Source: Rhodococcus triatomae BKS 15-14
GTDB lineage: Bacteria; Actinomycetota; Actinomycetes; Mycobacteriales; Mycobacteriaceae
Length of the DNA stretch: 64,000 nucleotides
NCBI GenBank assembly: GCA_000341795.1
Contig: AODO01000069.1
Location: 372,001 to 436,000 of the forward strand
Direction of reading: 5' to 3'
The notes beneath the pieces were generated by a model, which had not been told where the DNA came from, ran no database searches, and saw nothing but the letters and a program-made list of their open reading frames with translations. Positions 9,125-18,827 of the stretch are shown here, in pieces (positions within the stretch are counted from its first letter, which is position 1; every line of letters starts with the position of its first letter). The translations under genes were made by a program, and so were the position numbers.

Positions 9125-9673
9125 GTGCGCACCCTGGTGATCACCCAGAACATCACCCTCGACGGCTCGATCGAGATGCTGGGGGACTGGTTCGATCCCG
9201 CCGACCAGGACGAGGACATGCTGGAGACGACGCGCCTGCACGCCGAGCGCGGCGACGCCCTGCTTCTCGGGCGCCGGACCTTCGAGGACTTTCGTGGTTA
9301 CTGGCCCCGGCAGACGGACGATCCGACCGGTATCGCAGCCGAGCTGAACGCCGTCCACAAGTACGTCGTGAGTTCCACGCTGACGGACCCGAGATGGCAG
9401 AACTCGACCGTCCTCTCCGGGGACTGGCTCGCCCAGGTGCGCCACCTGAAGGAGCAGCCGGGCCGGGAGATCGGGGTGACGGGCAGTATTCGCTTGTGCC
9501 ACAGCCTGATCGAGGCAGGTCTCGTCGACGCGTACCGCCTGTTCTTGTACCCGACCGTGCAGGGTGGGGGTCGCCGCCTCTTCCCGGACGGCGTCGAGAT
9601 TCCCCGACTCGATCTGGTGAACTCGCGGCGCTTCCGCAACGGTGTCGCGCTGCTCCACTACGTCGCTCGGTGA
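9125..9673 (+). CDS. RibD C-terminal/dihydrofolate-reductase-like family protein
   Basis: The 182-aa protein has the RibD_C fold: TQNITLDGSIEML at the start, ALLLGRRTFEDFRGYW, K-Y-V-V-S-S-T-L, a nucleotide-loop-like E-I-G-V-T-G-S and Y-P-T-V-Q-G-G-G-R-R-L-F at the end. These NADPH-type reductases are common in actinobacteria and most have unknown substrates. The GTG at 9125 follows GAGGAGC. Its 3' end overlaps the convergent monooxygenase by 16 bp. Confidence 0.85.
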   Translation: MRTLVITQNITLDGSIEMLGDWFDPADQDEDMLETTRLHAERGDALLLGRRTFEDFRGYWPRQTDDPTGIAAELNAVHKYVVSSTLTDPRWQNSTVLSGDWLAQVRHLKEQPGREIGVTGSIRLCHSLIEAGLVDAYRLFLYPTVQGGGRRLFPDGVEIPRLDLVNSRRFRNGVALLHYVAR

Positions 9674-10680
9674 AACGTCGTCCGGGTGGCGAGGCCGAGG
9701 AGTGCATCCCGGGCGCCGCGCGCCCGTGATGCGGTGGCGATGCGGGCCGCCGTCTCCGATCCCCGAACCATCAGCCGTGTCCGGTGGCGTCGGGCACGGT
9801 CGTAGCGCCGCAGCGCCGCCGCCACGTCCTCGCTCTCCGTGAGTGCCCGTCCGAGGGTGATCGCGTCGACCATCGCCTCACAGGCGCCGCGGCCCAGGTT
9901 CGGGGCCATCGCGTGCGCGGCGTCTCCGATCAGGGCGACCTTCCCGCGCGTGTAGGACGGCAGCGCGGGGGAGTGGAGCAGGTCGTGGTGCAACAGTGCC
10001 TCGCCGTCGATGCGGTCGAGGACGTCGCGCACTGCAGGGTGCCAGTGTCCGAACCGGCTGCGCAGGAACGCGACTCCGCCGTCGTCGGCTCCCGGGGGAA
10101 GGCGGACGGCAGCGAAGAAGTTCGTGAGCCCGCCGTCGCGGGGCGTGATGCCGAACAGGGCACCCGCGTCCCAGGTCTCGGTGGTGGACGTCGCCTCACC
10201 GGGCACCCACCCACGCCACGCGGCCATGCCGAGCGGCCGGGGCCGGTATCGCGACCCGAAGACCCGGTCGCGAATGGGGCTGCCGATGCCGTCCGCGCCG
10301 ACGACGACATCGCAGTCGCCCGGCACGGCGTCGACGCTCGTCGAGAACTCGACTGCGCCGGAGACGTCCGCGACGAGGGCGTCGAGCAGGGCCGGCCGTG
10401 AGACCAGCAGTGTCTCGCCGGGAACGTGGAGTCGGGCGATGGTCGATCCGTCGGGTCGGAGGATGGCGCCCTCGGCCTGCGGGACGCCGATCTCTCGGAT
10501 CCGGTCGCCGACTCCGATCGCGTCGAGTGCGTGCAGCGCCGGTGGCCACATGCCGAGAGCGGTGCCGCTGGCCGGGAGTGTGGCGGCGCGTTCGAGGATT
10601 CGGACCTGCCAGCCGTTCCTGATCAGGTGGTTCGCGACGGTGAGGCCGCCGATGCCGCCGCCGACGATCGTTGCTCGCAT
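9658..10680 (-). CDS. FAD-dependent aromatic-hydroxylase-type monooxygenase
   Basis: The 340-aa group A flavoprotein monooxygenase starts with the dinucleotide fold IVGGGIGGLTVANHL (residues 4-18). It has the D-V-V-V-G-A-D-G-I-G-S second motif near 123-133 and G-K-V-A-L-I-G-D-A-A-H-A-M-A-P near 245-260, which binds the FAD ribityl chain. It is slightly shorter than average for the family. It is divergent from a TetR regulator and separated from it by an array of four operators, so that regulator very likely controls it. The substrate is unknown; detoxification of a xenobiotic or antibiotic is a usual role for such pairs. Confidence 0.88.
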   Translation of the reverse strand: MRATIVGGGIGGLTVANHLIRNGWQVRILERAATLPASGTALGMWPPALHALDAIGVGDRIREIGVPQAEGAILRPDGSTIARLHVPGETLLVSRPALLDALVADVSGAVEFSTSVDAVPGDCDVVVGADGIGSPIRDRVFGSRYRPRPLGMAAWRGWVPGEATSTTETWDAGALFGITPRDGGLTNFFAAVRLPPGADDGGVAFLRSRFGHWHPAVRDVLDRIDGEALLHHDLLHSPALPSYTRGKVALIGDAAHAMAPNLGRGACEAMVDAITLGRALTESEDVAAALRRYDRARRHRTRLMVRGSETAARIATASRARGARDALLGLATRTTFHRAT

Positions 10681-10691
10681 GTCCTCACCGT

Positions 10692-10768
10692 ACTACGGAT
10701 GTAGTACGCATTACTACATCCGTAGTGGGTGCAACTACGCCCGTAGTGTGCGGTACTACCGCTGTAGT
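10692..10768. promoter_or_regulatory. Array of four ACTAC-N4-GTAGT operators at exact 21-bp spacing
   Basis: Four 14-bp dyads lie between the monooxygenase and TetR starts: ACTACGGATGTAGT (10692), ACTACATCCGTAGT (10713), ACTACGCCCGTAGT (10734) and ACTACCGCTGTAGT (10755). Each start is 21 bp from the next, two helical turns, so all present the same DNA face. The first two are exact reverse complements of each other. This fits cooperative binding by the adjacent TetR protein over both promoters. Confidence 0.9.
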
Positions 10769-10777
10769 GTCGGCGCA

Positions 10778-11365
10778 ATGGCAGGCAACAGGGAACGCGC
10801 ACTCGACGCCGCTCTCGAACTGCTCGGCACGAGCGGGCTTCGCGGCCTCACCCATCGCGGCGTCGACGCCGCCGCCGGCCTACCCCTGGGCTCCACGTCG
10901 AACTGGTTCCGCACCCGAAACGCCCTGGTGGACGCGGTGCTGGCGCATCTCGTGGAGCGGGATCGACAGGACTGGGATGCCACCGGATCCCAGCGATTCC
11001 CCGCCACGCTCTCGGAGCTGGCCGACGGGCTCGCGGGATACGTCCGGCTCGCGACCGGCGAGCACCGGACGCGCACGATCGCCCGGCTCGTCCTGTTCAC
11101 CGCGGCGGCCACGGACCCCTCGCTGGTCCCGCCGGTTTCCCGCGGTCGCGCCGACCTGCTCGAGTGGGGGACAATGATGCTGGCGATGCTCGGATCCTCG
11201 GACCCGAGCGCACATGGCCGGATGCTCAGCGACTACCTCGACGGGGTGATCCTCCATCACGTGACCTCGCCAACCGCGCTCGACGAGCGAACGCCCGTCG
11301 ATCCGCGACCCGGAATTGTTACATTGCTGGCCGCCTTCTTCGGGGCCGATTCGGGCCGGATCTGA
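10778..11365 (+). CDS. TetR-family transcriptional regulator
   Basis: The 195-aa regulator has an N-terminal TetR HTH: NRERALDAALELLGTSGLRG, then LTHRGVDAAAGLPLGSTSNWF. A C-terminal ligand domain follows with A-R-L-V-L-F-T-A-A-A. The ATG at 10778 lies 10 nt after the last of four operators, so it should repress itself as well as the divergent monooxygenase. Confidence 0.9.
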   Translation: MAGNRERALDAALELLGTSGLRGLTHRGVDAAAGLPLGSTSNWFRTRNALVDAVLAHLVERDRQDWDATGSQRFPATLSELADGLAGYVRLATGEHRTRTIARLVLFTAAATDPSLVPPVSRGRADLLEWGTMMLAMLGSSDPSAHGRMLSDYLDGVILHHVTSPTALDERTPVDPRPGIVTLLAAFFGADSGRI

Positions 11366-11460
11366 CCGGTCGGTTGACGAGTTCCCCCAGCTCAGGGAGT
11401 GAAAAGGATTACCTTAGTTGGCGCAAAGTGGGGGCTGTGAATTATCGTTTTCGGAACATG

Positions 11461-11635
11461 CTGGACACACAACAGTCCAGGGGCCACTCGGTCAGCCGGC
11501 GGTGACGGGATCACATCCCGACAAATCGACCGCGGCGATCGCCGGGTGGGCGCGCCGATCCGACGCTGTGTCGGCGCTCGTTTTGCCACGTGATGGCCAT
11601 CAGCGTTGCTGGTCGTCTGTGCATTTCCACGCACA
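11461..11635 (+). other. gltB leader region with three small hairpins
   Basis: The 282-bp region before gltB holds three perfect short stems: CTGGAC/GTCCAG (11461-11480), CGGGAT/ATCCCG (11506-11520), and TGTGC/GCACA (11618-11635) just ahead of the ribosome site AAGGCTAGG. No known nitrogen-regulator box or riboswitch could be assigned with confidence. Confidence 0.3.
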
Positions 11636-11647
11636 CGAAGGCTAGGT

Positions 11648-14600
11648 ATGAAGCAATTTCCAGGCCACCGGTCTCTCGGACCCCAGGGCCTCTATGACCC
11701 CGCGAACGAGCACGACGCCTGTGGTGTCGCATTCGTCGTCGACATGCACGGACGCCGCAGCCGCGACATCGTCGACAAGGCGATCACCGCGCTGGTGAAC
11801 CTCGAGCACCGCGGTGCCGCGGGCGCCGAGCCCAACAGTGGTGACGGTGCGGGCATCATGCTGCAGGTTCCCGACGCGTTCCTCCGGGCCGTCGTGGACT
11901 TCGAGCTGCCCGCCGAGGGGTCCTACGCGACCGGCATCGGCTTCCTCCCGCAGGGTGAGGCCGCCGCCGACGAGGCCGCGGCCGGTGTCGAGCGGATCGC
12001 CGTCGAGGAGGGCCTGAAGGTCCTCGGCTGGCGCGCGGTTCCCACCGACGCGTCCTCGCTCGGTCAGATGGCCGCCGACGCGATGCCCACGTTCCGTCAG
12101 GTGTTCCTGACCGGTGAGGGCGAGCTGTCCGGCATGGCGCTCGAGCGCGCCGCCTACGTCGTCCGCAAGCGTGTCGAGCACGAGCTCGGCGACGCCGGCG
12201 CCGGCGAGGACGGCCCCGGCAGGGAGTCGGTGTACTTCCCGAGCCTGTCCGGTCAGACCTTCGTCTACAAGGGCATGCTGACCACGCCGCAGCTCAAGAG
12301 CTTCTACCTGGACCTGCAGGACGAGCGCGTCGAGTCGGCCCTCGGCCTGGTGCACTCGCGCTTCTCCACCAACACCTTCCCGTCGTGGCCGCTGGCGCAC
12401 CCGTTCCGCCGTGTCGCGCACAACGGTGAGATCAACACCGTCACCGGCAACGAGAACTGGATGCGGGCCCGCGAGGCGCTCATCGAGTCCGACGTGTTCG
12501 GTGCGGGCAAGCTCGACAAGATCTTCCCGGTCTGCACCCCCGGCGCCTCCGACACCGCGCGTTTCGACGAGGTGCTCGAGATGCTGCACCTCGGTGGCCG
12601 CAGCCTGCCGCACGCCGTGCTGATGATGATCCCCGAGGCGTGGGAGCGGCACGAGTCGATGGACCCGGCCCGCCGCGCGTTCTACGAGTACCACTCGACG
12701 CTGATGGAGCCGTGGGACGGCCCGGCGTCGGTGTGCTTCACCGACGGCACCGTCATCGGCGCCGTGCTCGACCGCAACGGGCTGCGCCCGAGCCGCATCT
12801 GGGTCACCGAGGACGGCCTCGTCGTGATGGCCTCCGAGGTCGGCGTCCTCGACATCGACCCGGAGAAGGTCGTCACCAAGACCCGCCTGCAGCCGGGTCG
12901 CATGTTCCTGGTGGACACCGCGCAGGGCCGCATCGTCTCCGACGACGAGATCAAGTCGCAGCTGGCGGCGGAGCACCCGTACCAGGAGTGGCTCGACGCC
13001 GGCCTGGTCCGCATGGAGAACCTGCCCGAGCGCGAGTTCGTGCACATGAACCACGAGCGGGTCGTCATCCGTCAGCAGGTGTTCGGCTACACCAACGAGG
13101 AGCTGAACATCCTCGTCGCGCCGATGGCCCAGACCGGCGGTGAGGCGCTCGGCTCGATGGGCACCGACACCCCGATCGCGGTCCTCTCGGCCCGGTCGCG
13201 GAACCTGTTCGACTACTTCCAGCAGCTGTTCGCCCAGGTGACGAACCCGCCGCTGGACGCGATCCGTGAAGAGGTCGTCACCAGCATCGGTGGCTGCATC
13301 GGACCGGAGCACGATCTGCTCAACCCGGGCCCGGACTCCTGCAAGCAGCTGGTCCTGCCGTCGCCGATCCTGCACAACGACGACCTCGCGAAGATCGTCC
13401 ACATCAACGACGACGGCGAGTACCCGGACTTCCGTGCCGTGGTCGTCCCGGGCCTGTTCCGGGTCGCCGACGGTGGCGAGGGCCTGCGCAAGGCACTCGA
13501 GAACGTCAAGCACCAGGTGTCGCAGGCGATCGCGGGCGGTGCCCGCATCATCGTGCTCACCGACCGTAACTCGAACGAGACGTTCGCGCCGATCCCGTCG
13601 CTGCTGCTGACCTCGGCCGTGCACCACCACCTGGTGCGCGAGCGGTCCCGCACCAAGGTCGGCCTGGTCGTCGAGGCCGGTGACGCCCGCGAGGTGCACC
13701 ACATGGCCACCCTGGTCGGCTTCGGTGCCGCCGCGGTGAACCCGTACATGGCCTTCGAGTCGATCGAGGACATGCTCGAGAGCGGCGCCCTCACCGGCGT
13801 CACCTTCGAGAAGGGCGTCCAGAACTACATCAAGGCGGCCGGCAAGGGCGTGCTCAAGGTGATGTCCAAGATGGGCATCTCCACCCTCGCCTCGTACACC
13901 GGTGCGCAGCTGTTCCAGGTCATCGGCCTGTCGCAGGAGCTCGTCGACGAGTACTTCACCGGCCTGAACTCGCAGCTCGGCGGCATCGGTCTCGACGAGA
14001 TCGCCGCCGAGGTGAAGGTCCGCCACGACTCGGCGTACCTGAACCGTCCCACCGAGCGCGCGCACCGCGAGCTCGAGGTGGGTGGCGAGTACCAGTGGCG
14101 CCGCGAGGGCGAGTACCACCTGTTCAACCCGGATACGGTGTTCAAGCTGCAGCACGCCACCCGCACCGGCCAGTACTCCATCTTCAAGGAGTACACCAAG
14201 ATGGTCGACGACCAGTCCGAGCGACTGGCGTCCCTGCGTGGCCTGCTGAAGTTCAAGACCGGTGTGCGCCAGCCGATCTCGATCGACGAGGTCGAGCCCG
14301 CCAGCGAGATCGTCAAGCGCTTCTCGACCGGCGCGATGAGCTACGGCTCCATCTCCGCCGAGGCCCACGAGACCCTCGCCATCGCGATGAACCGCCTCGG
14401 CGCACGGTCGAACTCGGGTGAGGGCGGCGAGGACGTCCGGCGCTTCGACGTCGAGGAGAGCGGCGACTGGCGCCGGTCCGCGATCAAGCAGGTCGCGTCC
14501 GGCCGGTTCGGTGTCACCTCGCACTACCTGTCGAACTGCACCGACATCCAGATCAAGATGGCGCAGGGCGCGAAGCCCGGTGAGGGCGGACAGCTTCCGC

Positions 14601-16246
14601 CGCACAAGGTGTACCCGTGGGTCGCCGAGGTGCGTGGCTCGACGCCCGGCGTCGGCCTCATCTCGCCGCCGCCGCACCACGACATCTACTCGATCGAGGA
14701 TCTCGCGCAGCTGATCCACGACCTGAAGAACGCCAACCCCTCGGCCCGCATCCACGTGAAGCTGGTGTCCGAGGTCGGCGTCGGCACCGTCGCCGCGGGT
14801 GTGTCCAAGGCACACGCCGACGTGGTGCTCATCTCCGGTCACGACGGCGGCACCGGTGCGTCCCCGCTGACCTCGCTCAAGCATGCGGGCGCTCCCTGGG
14901 AGATCGGCCTCGCCGAGACCCAGCAGACGCTGCTGCTCAACGGTCTTCGCGACCGGATCGTGGTCCAGGTCGACGGTCAGATGAAGACGGGCCGCGACGT
15001 CATGATCGCGACGCTGCTCGGCGGCGAGGAGTTCGGTTTCGCCACCGCGCCGCTCGTCGTGTCGGGCTGCATCATGATGCGCGTCTGCCACCTCGACACC
15101 TGCCCCGTGGGTGTCGCGACGCAGAACCCGTTGCTGCGCAGCCGCTTCACCGGCAAGCCGGAGTTCGTGGAGAACTTCTTCATGTTCATCGCCGAGGAGG
15201 TGCGTGAGCTCCTCGCCGAGCTCGGCTTCCGCACTCTCGTCGAGGCGGTCGGACAGGTCGAAATGCTCGACACCACCGAGGCGCAGGAGGTCTGGAAGGC
15301 CGCCAAGCTGGACCTGTCCCCGGTCCTCGTGCAGCCGAAGACGGTGTTCCCGGACCAGGACCTGTACTGCACCGGCACCCAGGATCACGCGCTCGACAAG
15401 GCGCTGGACCAGGAGCTCATCGTGCAGGCCCGGAACGCGGTCGACACCGGCACCCCGGTGAAGATCGAGTCCAAGATCACCAACGTCAACCGCACGGTCG
15501 GAACCATGCTCGGTCACGAGCTGACCAAGGTGCACGGTGGCGCGGGCCTGCCCGACGACACCATCGACATCACGTTCACCGGTTCCGCGGGCAACAGCTT
15601 CGGCGCCTTCGTGCCGAAGGGTATGACGCTGCGGCTGTTCGGCGACGCCAACGACTTCGTCGGCAAGGGCCTGTCCGGTGGTCGCATCGTGGTGCGTCCG
15701 TCGCTGCAGGCGCCGGCCGGGTTCGTCGCCGAGGACAACATCGTCGCCGGCAACGTCCTGCTGTTCGGTGCGACCGGCGGCGAGGCGTACTTCCGCGGTG
15801 TCGCGGGCGAGCGTTTCGCGGTCCGCAACTCCGGTGCGACCACGGTCGTCGAGGGCGTGGGCGACCACGGCTGCGAGTACATGACCGGTGGCCGTGTGGT
15901 CATCCTCGGCAAGACCGGCCGCAACTTCGGTGCCGGTATGTCCGGTGGCGTGGCGTTCGTCTACAACGCGGACCGCTCGTTCGAGGCGAACCTGAACACC
16001 GAGCTGGTGGATCTCGAGGACCTCGAGCACGACGACTTCGCGTGGCTCAAGGCCACCGTCGAGAAGCACCGCGACGAGACCGGATCCGAGGTTGCCGCGC
16101 GCATCCTCGCCGACTGGTCGCAGCAGGTGAATCACTTCGCGAAGGTCATGCCGCGCGACTACAAGAAGGTGCTCGTGGCGATCGACACCGCGAAGAAGAA
16201 CGGAACGAACGTGGACGAGGCGATCATGGAGGCAGCTCGTGGCTGA
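11648..16246 (+). CDS. gltB: Glutamate synthase large subunit
   Basis: Alpha subunit of NADPH-dependent GOGAT, which makes two glutamates from glutamine and 2-oxoglutarate. The 1532-aa product has a short propeptide ending before the catalytic nucleophile Cys25 ([13 protein letters not shown]), which is exposed by processing. A class II amidotransferase domain spans about 25-430, a central linker domain and the FMN synthase domain (about 830-1230) follow. The 3Fe-4S cysteines are in [13 protein letters not shown]. The C-terminus is a G-rich beta-helix. The length is normal. It overlaps gltD by 8 bp. Confidence 0.97.
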   Translation: MKQFPGHRSLGPQGLYDPANEHDACGVAFVVDMHGRRSRDIVDKAITALVNLEHRGAAGAEPNSGDGAGIMLQVPDAFLRAVVDFELPAEGSYATGIGFLPQGEAAADEAAAGVERIAVEEGLKVLGWRAVPTDASSLGQMAADAMPTFRQVFLTGEGELSGMALERAAYVVRKRVEHELGDAGAGEDGPGRESVYFPSLSGQTFVYKGMLTTPQLKSFYLDLQDERVESALGLVHSRFSTNTFPSWPLAHPFRRVAHNGEINTVTGNENWMRAREALIESDVFGAGKLDKIFPVCTPGASDTARFDEVLEMLHLGGRSLPHAVLMMIPEAWERHESMDPARRAFYEYHSTLMEPWDGPASVCFTDGTVIGAVLDRNGLRPSRIWVTEDGLVVMASEVGVLDIDPEKVVTKTRLQPGRMFLVDTAQGRIVSDDEIKSQLAAEHPYQEWLDAGLVRMENLPEREFVHMNHERVVIRQQVFGYTNEELNILVAPMAQTGGEALGSMGTDTPIAVLSARSRNLFDYFQQLFAQVTNPPLDAIREEVVTSIGGCIGPEHDLLNPGPDSCKQLVLPSPILHNDDLAKIVHINDDGEYPDFRAVVVPGLFRVADGGEGLRKALENVKHQVSQAIAGGARIIVLTDRNSNETFAPIPSLLLTSAVHHHLVRERSRTKVGLVVEAGDAREVHHMATLVGFGAAAVNPYMAFESIEDMLESGALTGVTFEKGVQNYIKAAGKGVLKVMSKMGISTLASYTGAQLFQVIGLSQELVDEYFTGLNSQLGGIGLDEIAAEVKVRHDSAYLNRPTERAHRELEVGGEYQWRREGEYHLFNPDTVFKLQHATRTGQYSIFKEYTKMVDDQSERLASLRGLLKFKTGVRQPISIDEVEPASEIVKRFSTGAMSYGSISAEAHETLAIAMNRLGARSNSGEGGEDVRRFDVEESGDWRRSAIKQVASGRFGVTSHYLSNCTDIQIKMAQGAKPGEGGQLPPHKVYPWVAEVRGSTPGVGLISPPPHHDIYSIEDLAQLIHDLKNANPSARIHVKLVSEVGVGTVAAGVSKAHADVVLISGHDGGTGASPLTSLKHAGAPWEIGLAETQQTLLLNGLRDRIVVQVDGQMKTGRDVMIATLLGGEEFGFATAPLVVSGCIMMRVCHLDTCPVGVATQNPLLRSRFTGKPEFVENFFMFIAEEVRELLAELGFRTLVEAVGQVEMLDTTEAQEVWKAAKLDLSPVLVQPKTVFPDQDLYCTGTQDHALDKALDQELIVQARNAVDTGTPVKIESKITNVNRTVGTMLGHELTKVHGGAGLPDDTIDITFTGSAGNSFGAFVPKGMTLRLFGDANDFVGKGLSGGRIVVRPSLQAPAGFVAEDNIVAGNVLLFGATGGEAYFRGVAGERFAVRNSGATTVVEGVGDHGCEYMTGGRVVILGKTGRNFGAGMSGGVAFVYNADRSFEANLNTELVDLEDLEHDDFAWLKATVEKHRDETGSEVAARILADWSQQVNHFAKVMPRDYKKVLVAIDTAKKNGTNVDEAIMEAARG

Positions 16247-17690
16247 TCCGAACGGCTTCCTCAAGCACACCTCCCGCGAGACCCCGGTCCGGCGGCCGGT
16301 GCCGCTGCGCCTGATGGACTGGAAGGAGGTGTACGAGGACTTCGACTCGAAGACTCTCCGCACCCAGGCCAGCCGGTGCATGGACTGCGGTATCCCCTTT
16401 TGCCACAACGGCTGCCCGCTGGGGAACCTCATCCCCGAGTGGAACGACCTGATCTACAAGGATCGGTGGCGCGAGGGCTTCGACCGTCTGCACGCGACGA
16501 ACAACTTCCCGGAGTTCACCGGGCGGCTGTGCCCCGCGCCCTGCGAGGCGTCCTGCGTCCTCGGCATCAACCAGGACCCGGTCACCATCAAGCAGGTCGA
16601 GGTCGAGATCATCGACCGCGCCTTCGAGGAGGGTTGGGTCAAGCCGATCCGCCCGGCCAGCCTGACCGGCAAGAAGGTCGCCGTCGTCGGCTCCGGCCCG
16701 GCCGGTCTCGCCGCGGCGCAGCAGCTGACCCGCGCGGGTCACACCGTGACGGTGTTCGAGCGTGCGGACCGCATCGGTGGCCTGCTCCGCTACGGCATTC
16801 CCGAGTTCAAGATGGAGAAGCGGCACATCGACCGCCGCCTGGTGCAGATGGAGTCCGAGGGCACCGTCTTCCGCACCGGCGTCAACGTCGGTGTCGACAT
16901 CACCGCCGACGAGCTGCGTGCCGAGTTCGACGCGGTCGTGCTCACGGGTGGCTCCACGCAGGCGCGTGACCTGCCGATCCCGGGCCGCGAGCTCGACGGC
17001 ATCCACCAGGCGATGGAGTTCCTCCCGATCGCCAACCGGGTGCAGCTCGGTGACGCGGACGCCCCGTCGATCACCGCCGAAGGCAAGAAGGTCGTCATCA
17101 TCGGTGGCGGTGACACCGGTGCCGACTGCCTCGGTACCTCGCTCCGCCAGGGCGCCGAGATCGTGCACCAGTTCGAGATCATGCCGCGTCCGCCGGAGAC
17201 CCGCGCCGAGTCCACCCCGTGGCCGACCTACCCGCTCATGTACCGGGTGTCCTCGGCGCACGAGGAGGGTGGCGAGCGTGTGTTCTCGGTCAACACCGAG
17301 GAGTTCGTCGGTGCGGACGGCAAGGTCACCGGCCTGAAGGCGCACGAGGTGACCATGGTCGACGGCCGCTTCCAGAAGGTGGAGGGCTCGGAGTTCGAGC
17401 TCGAGACCGATCTGGTGCTGCTGGCGATGGGCTTCGTGGGACCCGAGAAGCCGGGTCTGCTCACCGATCTCGGTGTCGACATCAACGAGCGCGGCAACGT
17501 CGCCCGTTCCTCGGAGTGGGAGACCAGCGTTCCCGGCGTCTTCGTCGCCGGCGACATGGGCCGTGGTCAGTCGCTGATCGTGTGGGCGATCGCCGAGGGT
17601 CGCTCCGCCGCAGCAGCCGTGGACAAGTACCTCGAGGGCGTCACCGCGCTGCCCTCGCCGGTCGTGCCGACGTCCGCTCCCCAGCGGTAG
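16239..17690 (+). CDS. gltD: Glutamate synthase small subunit
   Basis: Beta subunit of GOGAT, passing electrons from NADPH through FAD and two 4Fe-4S clusters to GltB. The 483-aa product shows the N-terminal cluster cysteines in [18 protein letters not shown] and [10 protein letters not shown]. The FAD fold is [14 protein letters not shown] near residues 150-163 and the NADPH fold is [13 protein letters not shown] near 288-300. The GTG start lies inside the gltB 3' end, so expression is coupled. A strong terminator follows 42 bp after the stop. Confidence 0.97.
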   Translation: MADPNGFLKHTSRETPVRRPVPLRLMDWKEVYEDFDSKTLRTQASRCMDCGIPFCHNGCPLGNLIPEWNDLIYKDRWREGFDRLHATNNFPEFTGRLCPAPCEASCVLGINQDPVTIKQVEVEIIDRAFEEGWVKPIRPASLTGKKVAVVGSGPAGLAAAQQLTRAGHTVTVFERADRIGGLLRYGIPEFKMEKRHIDRRLVQMESEGTVFRTGVNVGVDITADELRAEFDAVVLTGGSTQARDLPIPGRELDGIHQAMEFLPIANRVQLGDADAPSITAEGKKVVIIGGGDTGADCLGTSLRQGAEIVHQFEIMPRPPETRAESTPWPTYPLMYRVSSAHEEGGERVFSVNTEEFVGADGKVTGLKAHEVTMVDGRFQKVEGSEFELETDLVLLAMGFVGPEKPGLLTDLGVDINERGNVARSSEWETSVPGVFVAGDMGRGQSLIVWAIAEGRSAAAAVDKYLEGVTALPSPVVPTSAPQR

Positions 17691-17731
17691 GCACCGGGCG
17701 CCGGTCAACGACGCCCGGCACTCATACAGAG

Positions 17732-17773
17732 AAAACCCGCCGCCCCGGATTCTTCCGGGGCGGCGGGTTTTTT
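17732..17773 (+). terminator. Strong bidirectional intrinsic terminator after gltBD
   Basis: An 18-bp GC-rich stem (17732-17749 with 17754-17771) with a TTCT loop has AAAA on the left and TTTTTT on the right. It should terminate the gltBD transcript efficiently. Confidence 0.95.
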
Positions 17774-17885
17774 CGGCGGCAAGCCCGTTCGAGTGCGGTC
17801 GGTGGTGCCGTCCCAACCCGGACGGCACGGGCCGGTGGGTGGGACCGGACGGCGGTGTCCGACTCCGCGGGTAGCTTCTCCGGAC

Positions 17886-18503
17886 ATGGACGATTCGTTC
17901 GGCTTCGGTGGCGTCGAGCGGGATCACGTGCGTCCGCTCCTGAAGTCGCTGGGCTTCCGGAAGCGTGCGCTCGTGTTCACCCGCAGCCGTGGGGAACTGA
18001 CGGATGTGGTCTCGCTGCAACGGTCCGCGGGCAACATCGGCGGCCACGTGCGTTTCTACGTGAACTGCGGTGTCCATTCGTCCGAGTTCGCGGCCGCGAT
18101 CGGCGACACCGTCGCCGATCGCCCACGCGAGGTCGACTGTCAGTTCCGTTGCCGGCTGGACGAACTCGCTCCGGGCGCCCCGCAGTGGTTCGAGATCGAC
18201 GACGAGGATGCGGCCGCGTCGCTCGGGCCGCTCCTGGCCGGGTACCTGGACACCGCGGCCCGCGCTCTCGGCACCGTCACCACGGCCGACGAGCTCGCGC
18301 ACCGGATCAGCGGCGGGGGGGCGATCGAGGCCTTCCGGTACCGCGTGGCCACCGCCGACTGGGCGTCCGCCCGCGACATCTACCGGTCTGTGCGGGCCGA
18401 GTTCGGTGCGGAACCACGGTGGGCGCGGATCGATGCGATCCTGCGGAGCCACCTGCCGGCCTCGACCGGTGTGGTGATCGACGACGCTGCCGGGGCGGGG
18501 TGA
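17886..18503 (+). CDS. DUF4304-like protein
   Basis: The 205-aa cytoplasmic protein contains the pattern L-L-K-S-L-G-F-R-K-R-A-L-V-F-T-R-S, V-V-S-L-Q-R-S and H-V-R-F-Y-V-N-C-G-V, which fits the DUF4304 family seen as stand-alone proteins or immunity-like proteins in many bacteria. No partner gene is evident. The ATG at 17886 has only a weak ribosome site. Function is unknown. Confidence 0.7.
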   Translation: MDDSFGFGGVERDHVRPLLKSLGFRKRALVFTRSRGELTDVVSLQRSAGNIGGHVRFYVNCGVHSSEFAAAIGDTVADRPREVDCQFRCRLDELAPGAPQWFEIDDEDAAASLGPLLAGYLDTAARALGTVTTADELAHRISGGGAIEAFRYRVATADWASARDIYRSVRAEFGAEPRWARIDAILRSHLPASTGVVIDDAAGAG

Positions 18504-18686
18504 GAAGAGCGGGGCGTCGACCTCCCCCTCGGTCCTGATGTCGTCGGCACGTCGCCGGTGCCGTCCCGATTCGCCGGACGTTGCCCGGCTCCGACTCAGC
18601 AACCCGCGGTCCCGGTCCGGTCCGGGGCGGCGGTTTCGCTTTTTTCCGGTGGTCGAGACGGGTGATGTCATTCAATCGGACTAATC

Positions 18687-18700
18687 TGGACGGCCGTCCA
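18687..18700. promoter_or_regulatory. 14-bp perfect palindrome
   Basis: TGGACGGCCGTCCA is fully self-complementary and resembles TetR-type operators with ACG-N2-CGT cores. It lies 128 bp before the Ig-like protein start. No adjacent regulator is present, so any binder would act in trans. Confidence 0.4.
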
Positions 18701-18770
18701 GCGGGAATGGACGAATGTTCAGCAAACTCGCCCGTTACTCAATCCTGACAATTAGCCTACTCGGCTGAGA

Positions 18771-18786
18771 TGTGATCGTGATCACG
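18771..18786. promoter_or_regulatory. CRP/GlxR-like binding site
   Basis: TGTGATCGTGATCACG matches the TGTGA-N6-TCACA pattern of actinobacterial CRP/GlxR regulators with one end mismatch. It is 42 bp before the GTG start of the Ig-like protein gene. Confidence 0.5.
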
Positions 18787-18827
18787 AATGGGGTCCGCCA
18801 CGCGCCGGCCCCGCTGAGGAGGCAGTA

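Larger units (their letters stand above)
18504..18827. other. 324-bp intergenic region upstream of the Ig-like repeat gene
   Basis: The left half is GC-rich with a GCTTTTTTCC run near 18648, perhaps the end of a weak terminator for the DUF4304 gene. The right half is less GC-rich and holds a 14-bp palindrome at 18687-18700, a CRP-like site at 18771-18786, and the ribosome site GAGGAGG before the GTG at 18828. No gene is seen. Confidence 0.6.

Noticed and set aside
11401-11425. The GGATTACCTTAG stretch upstream of gltB was considered as an iron (IdeR) box
   Set aside because: Only one half-site resembles the consensus and the gene has no iron-regulation logic beyond its clusters.
11642-16432. 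A 1596-codon open frame on the minus strand opposite gltB/gltD
   Set aside because: It is a shadow of the GC-rich codon pattern of gltB. The product is His/Asp/Arg-rich with no fold-like pattern, while gltB itself is unmistakable.
16224-18671. An 815-codon minus-strand frame opposite gltD and the DUF4304 gene
   Set aside because: It crosses the gltD terminator and has shadow-type composition.
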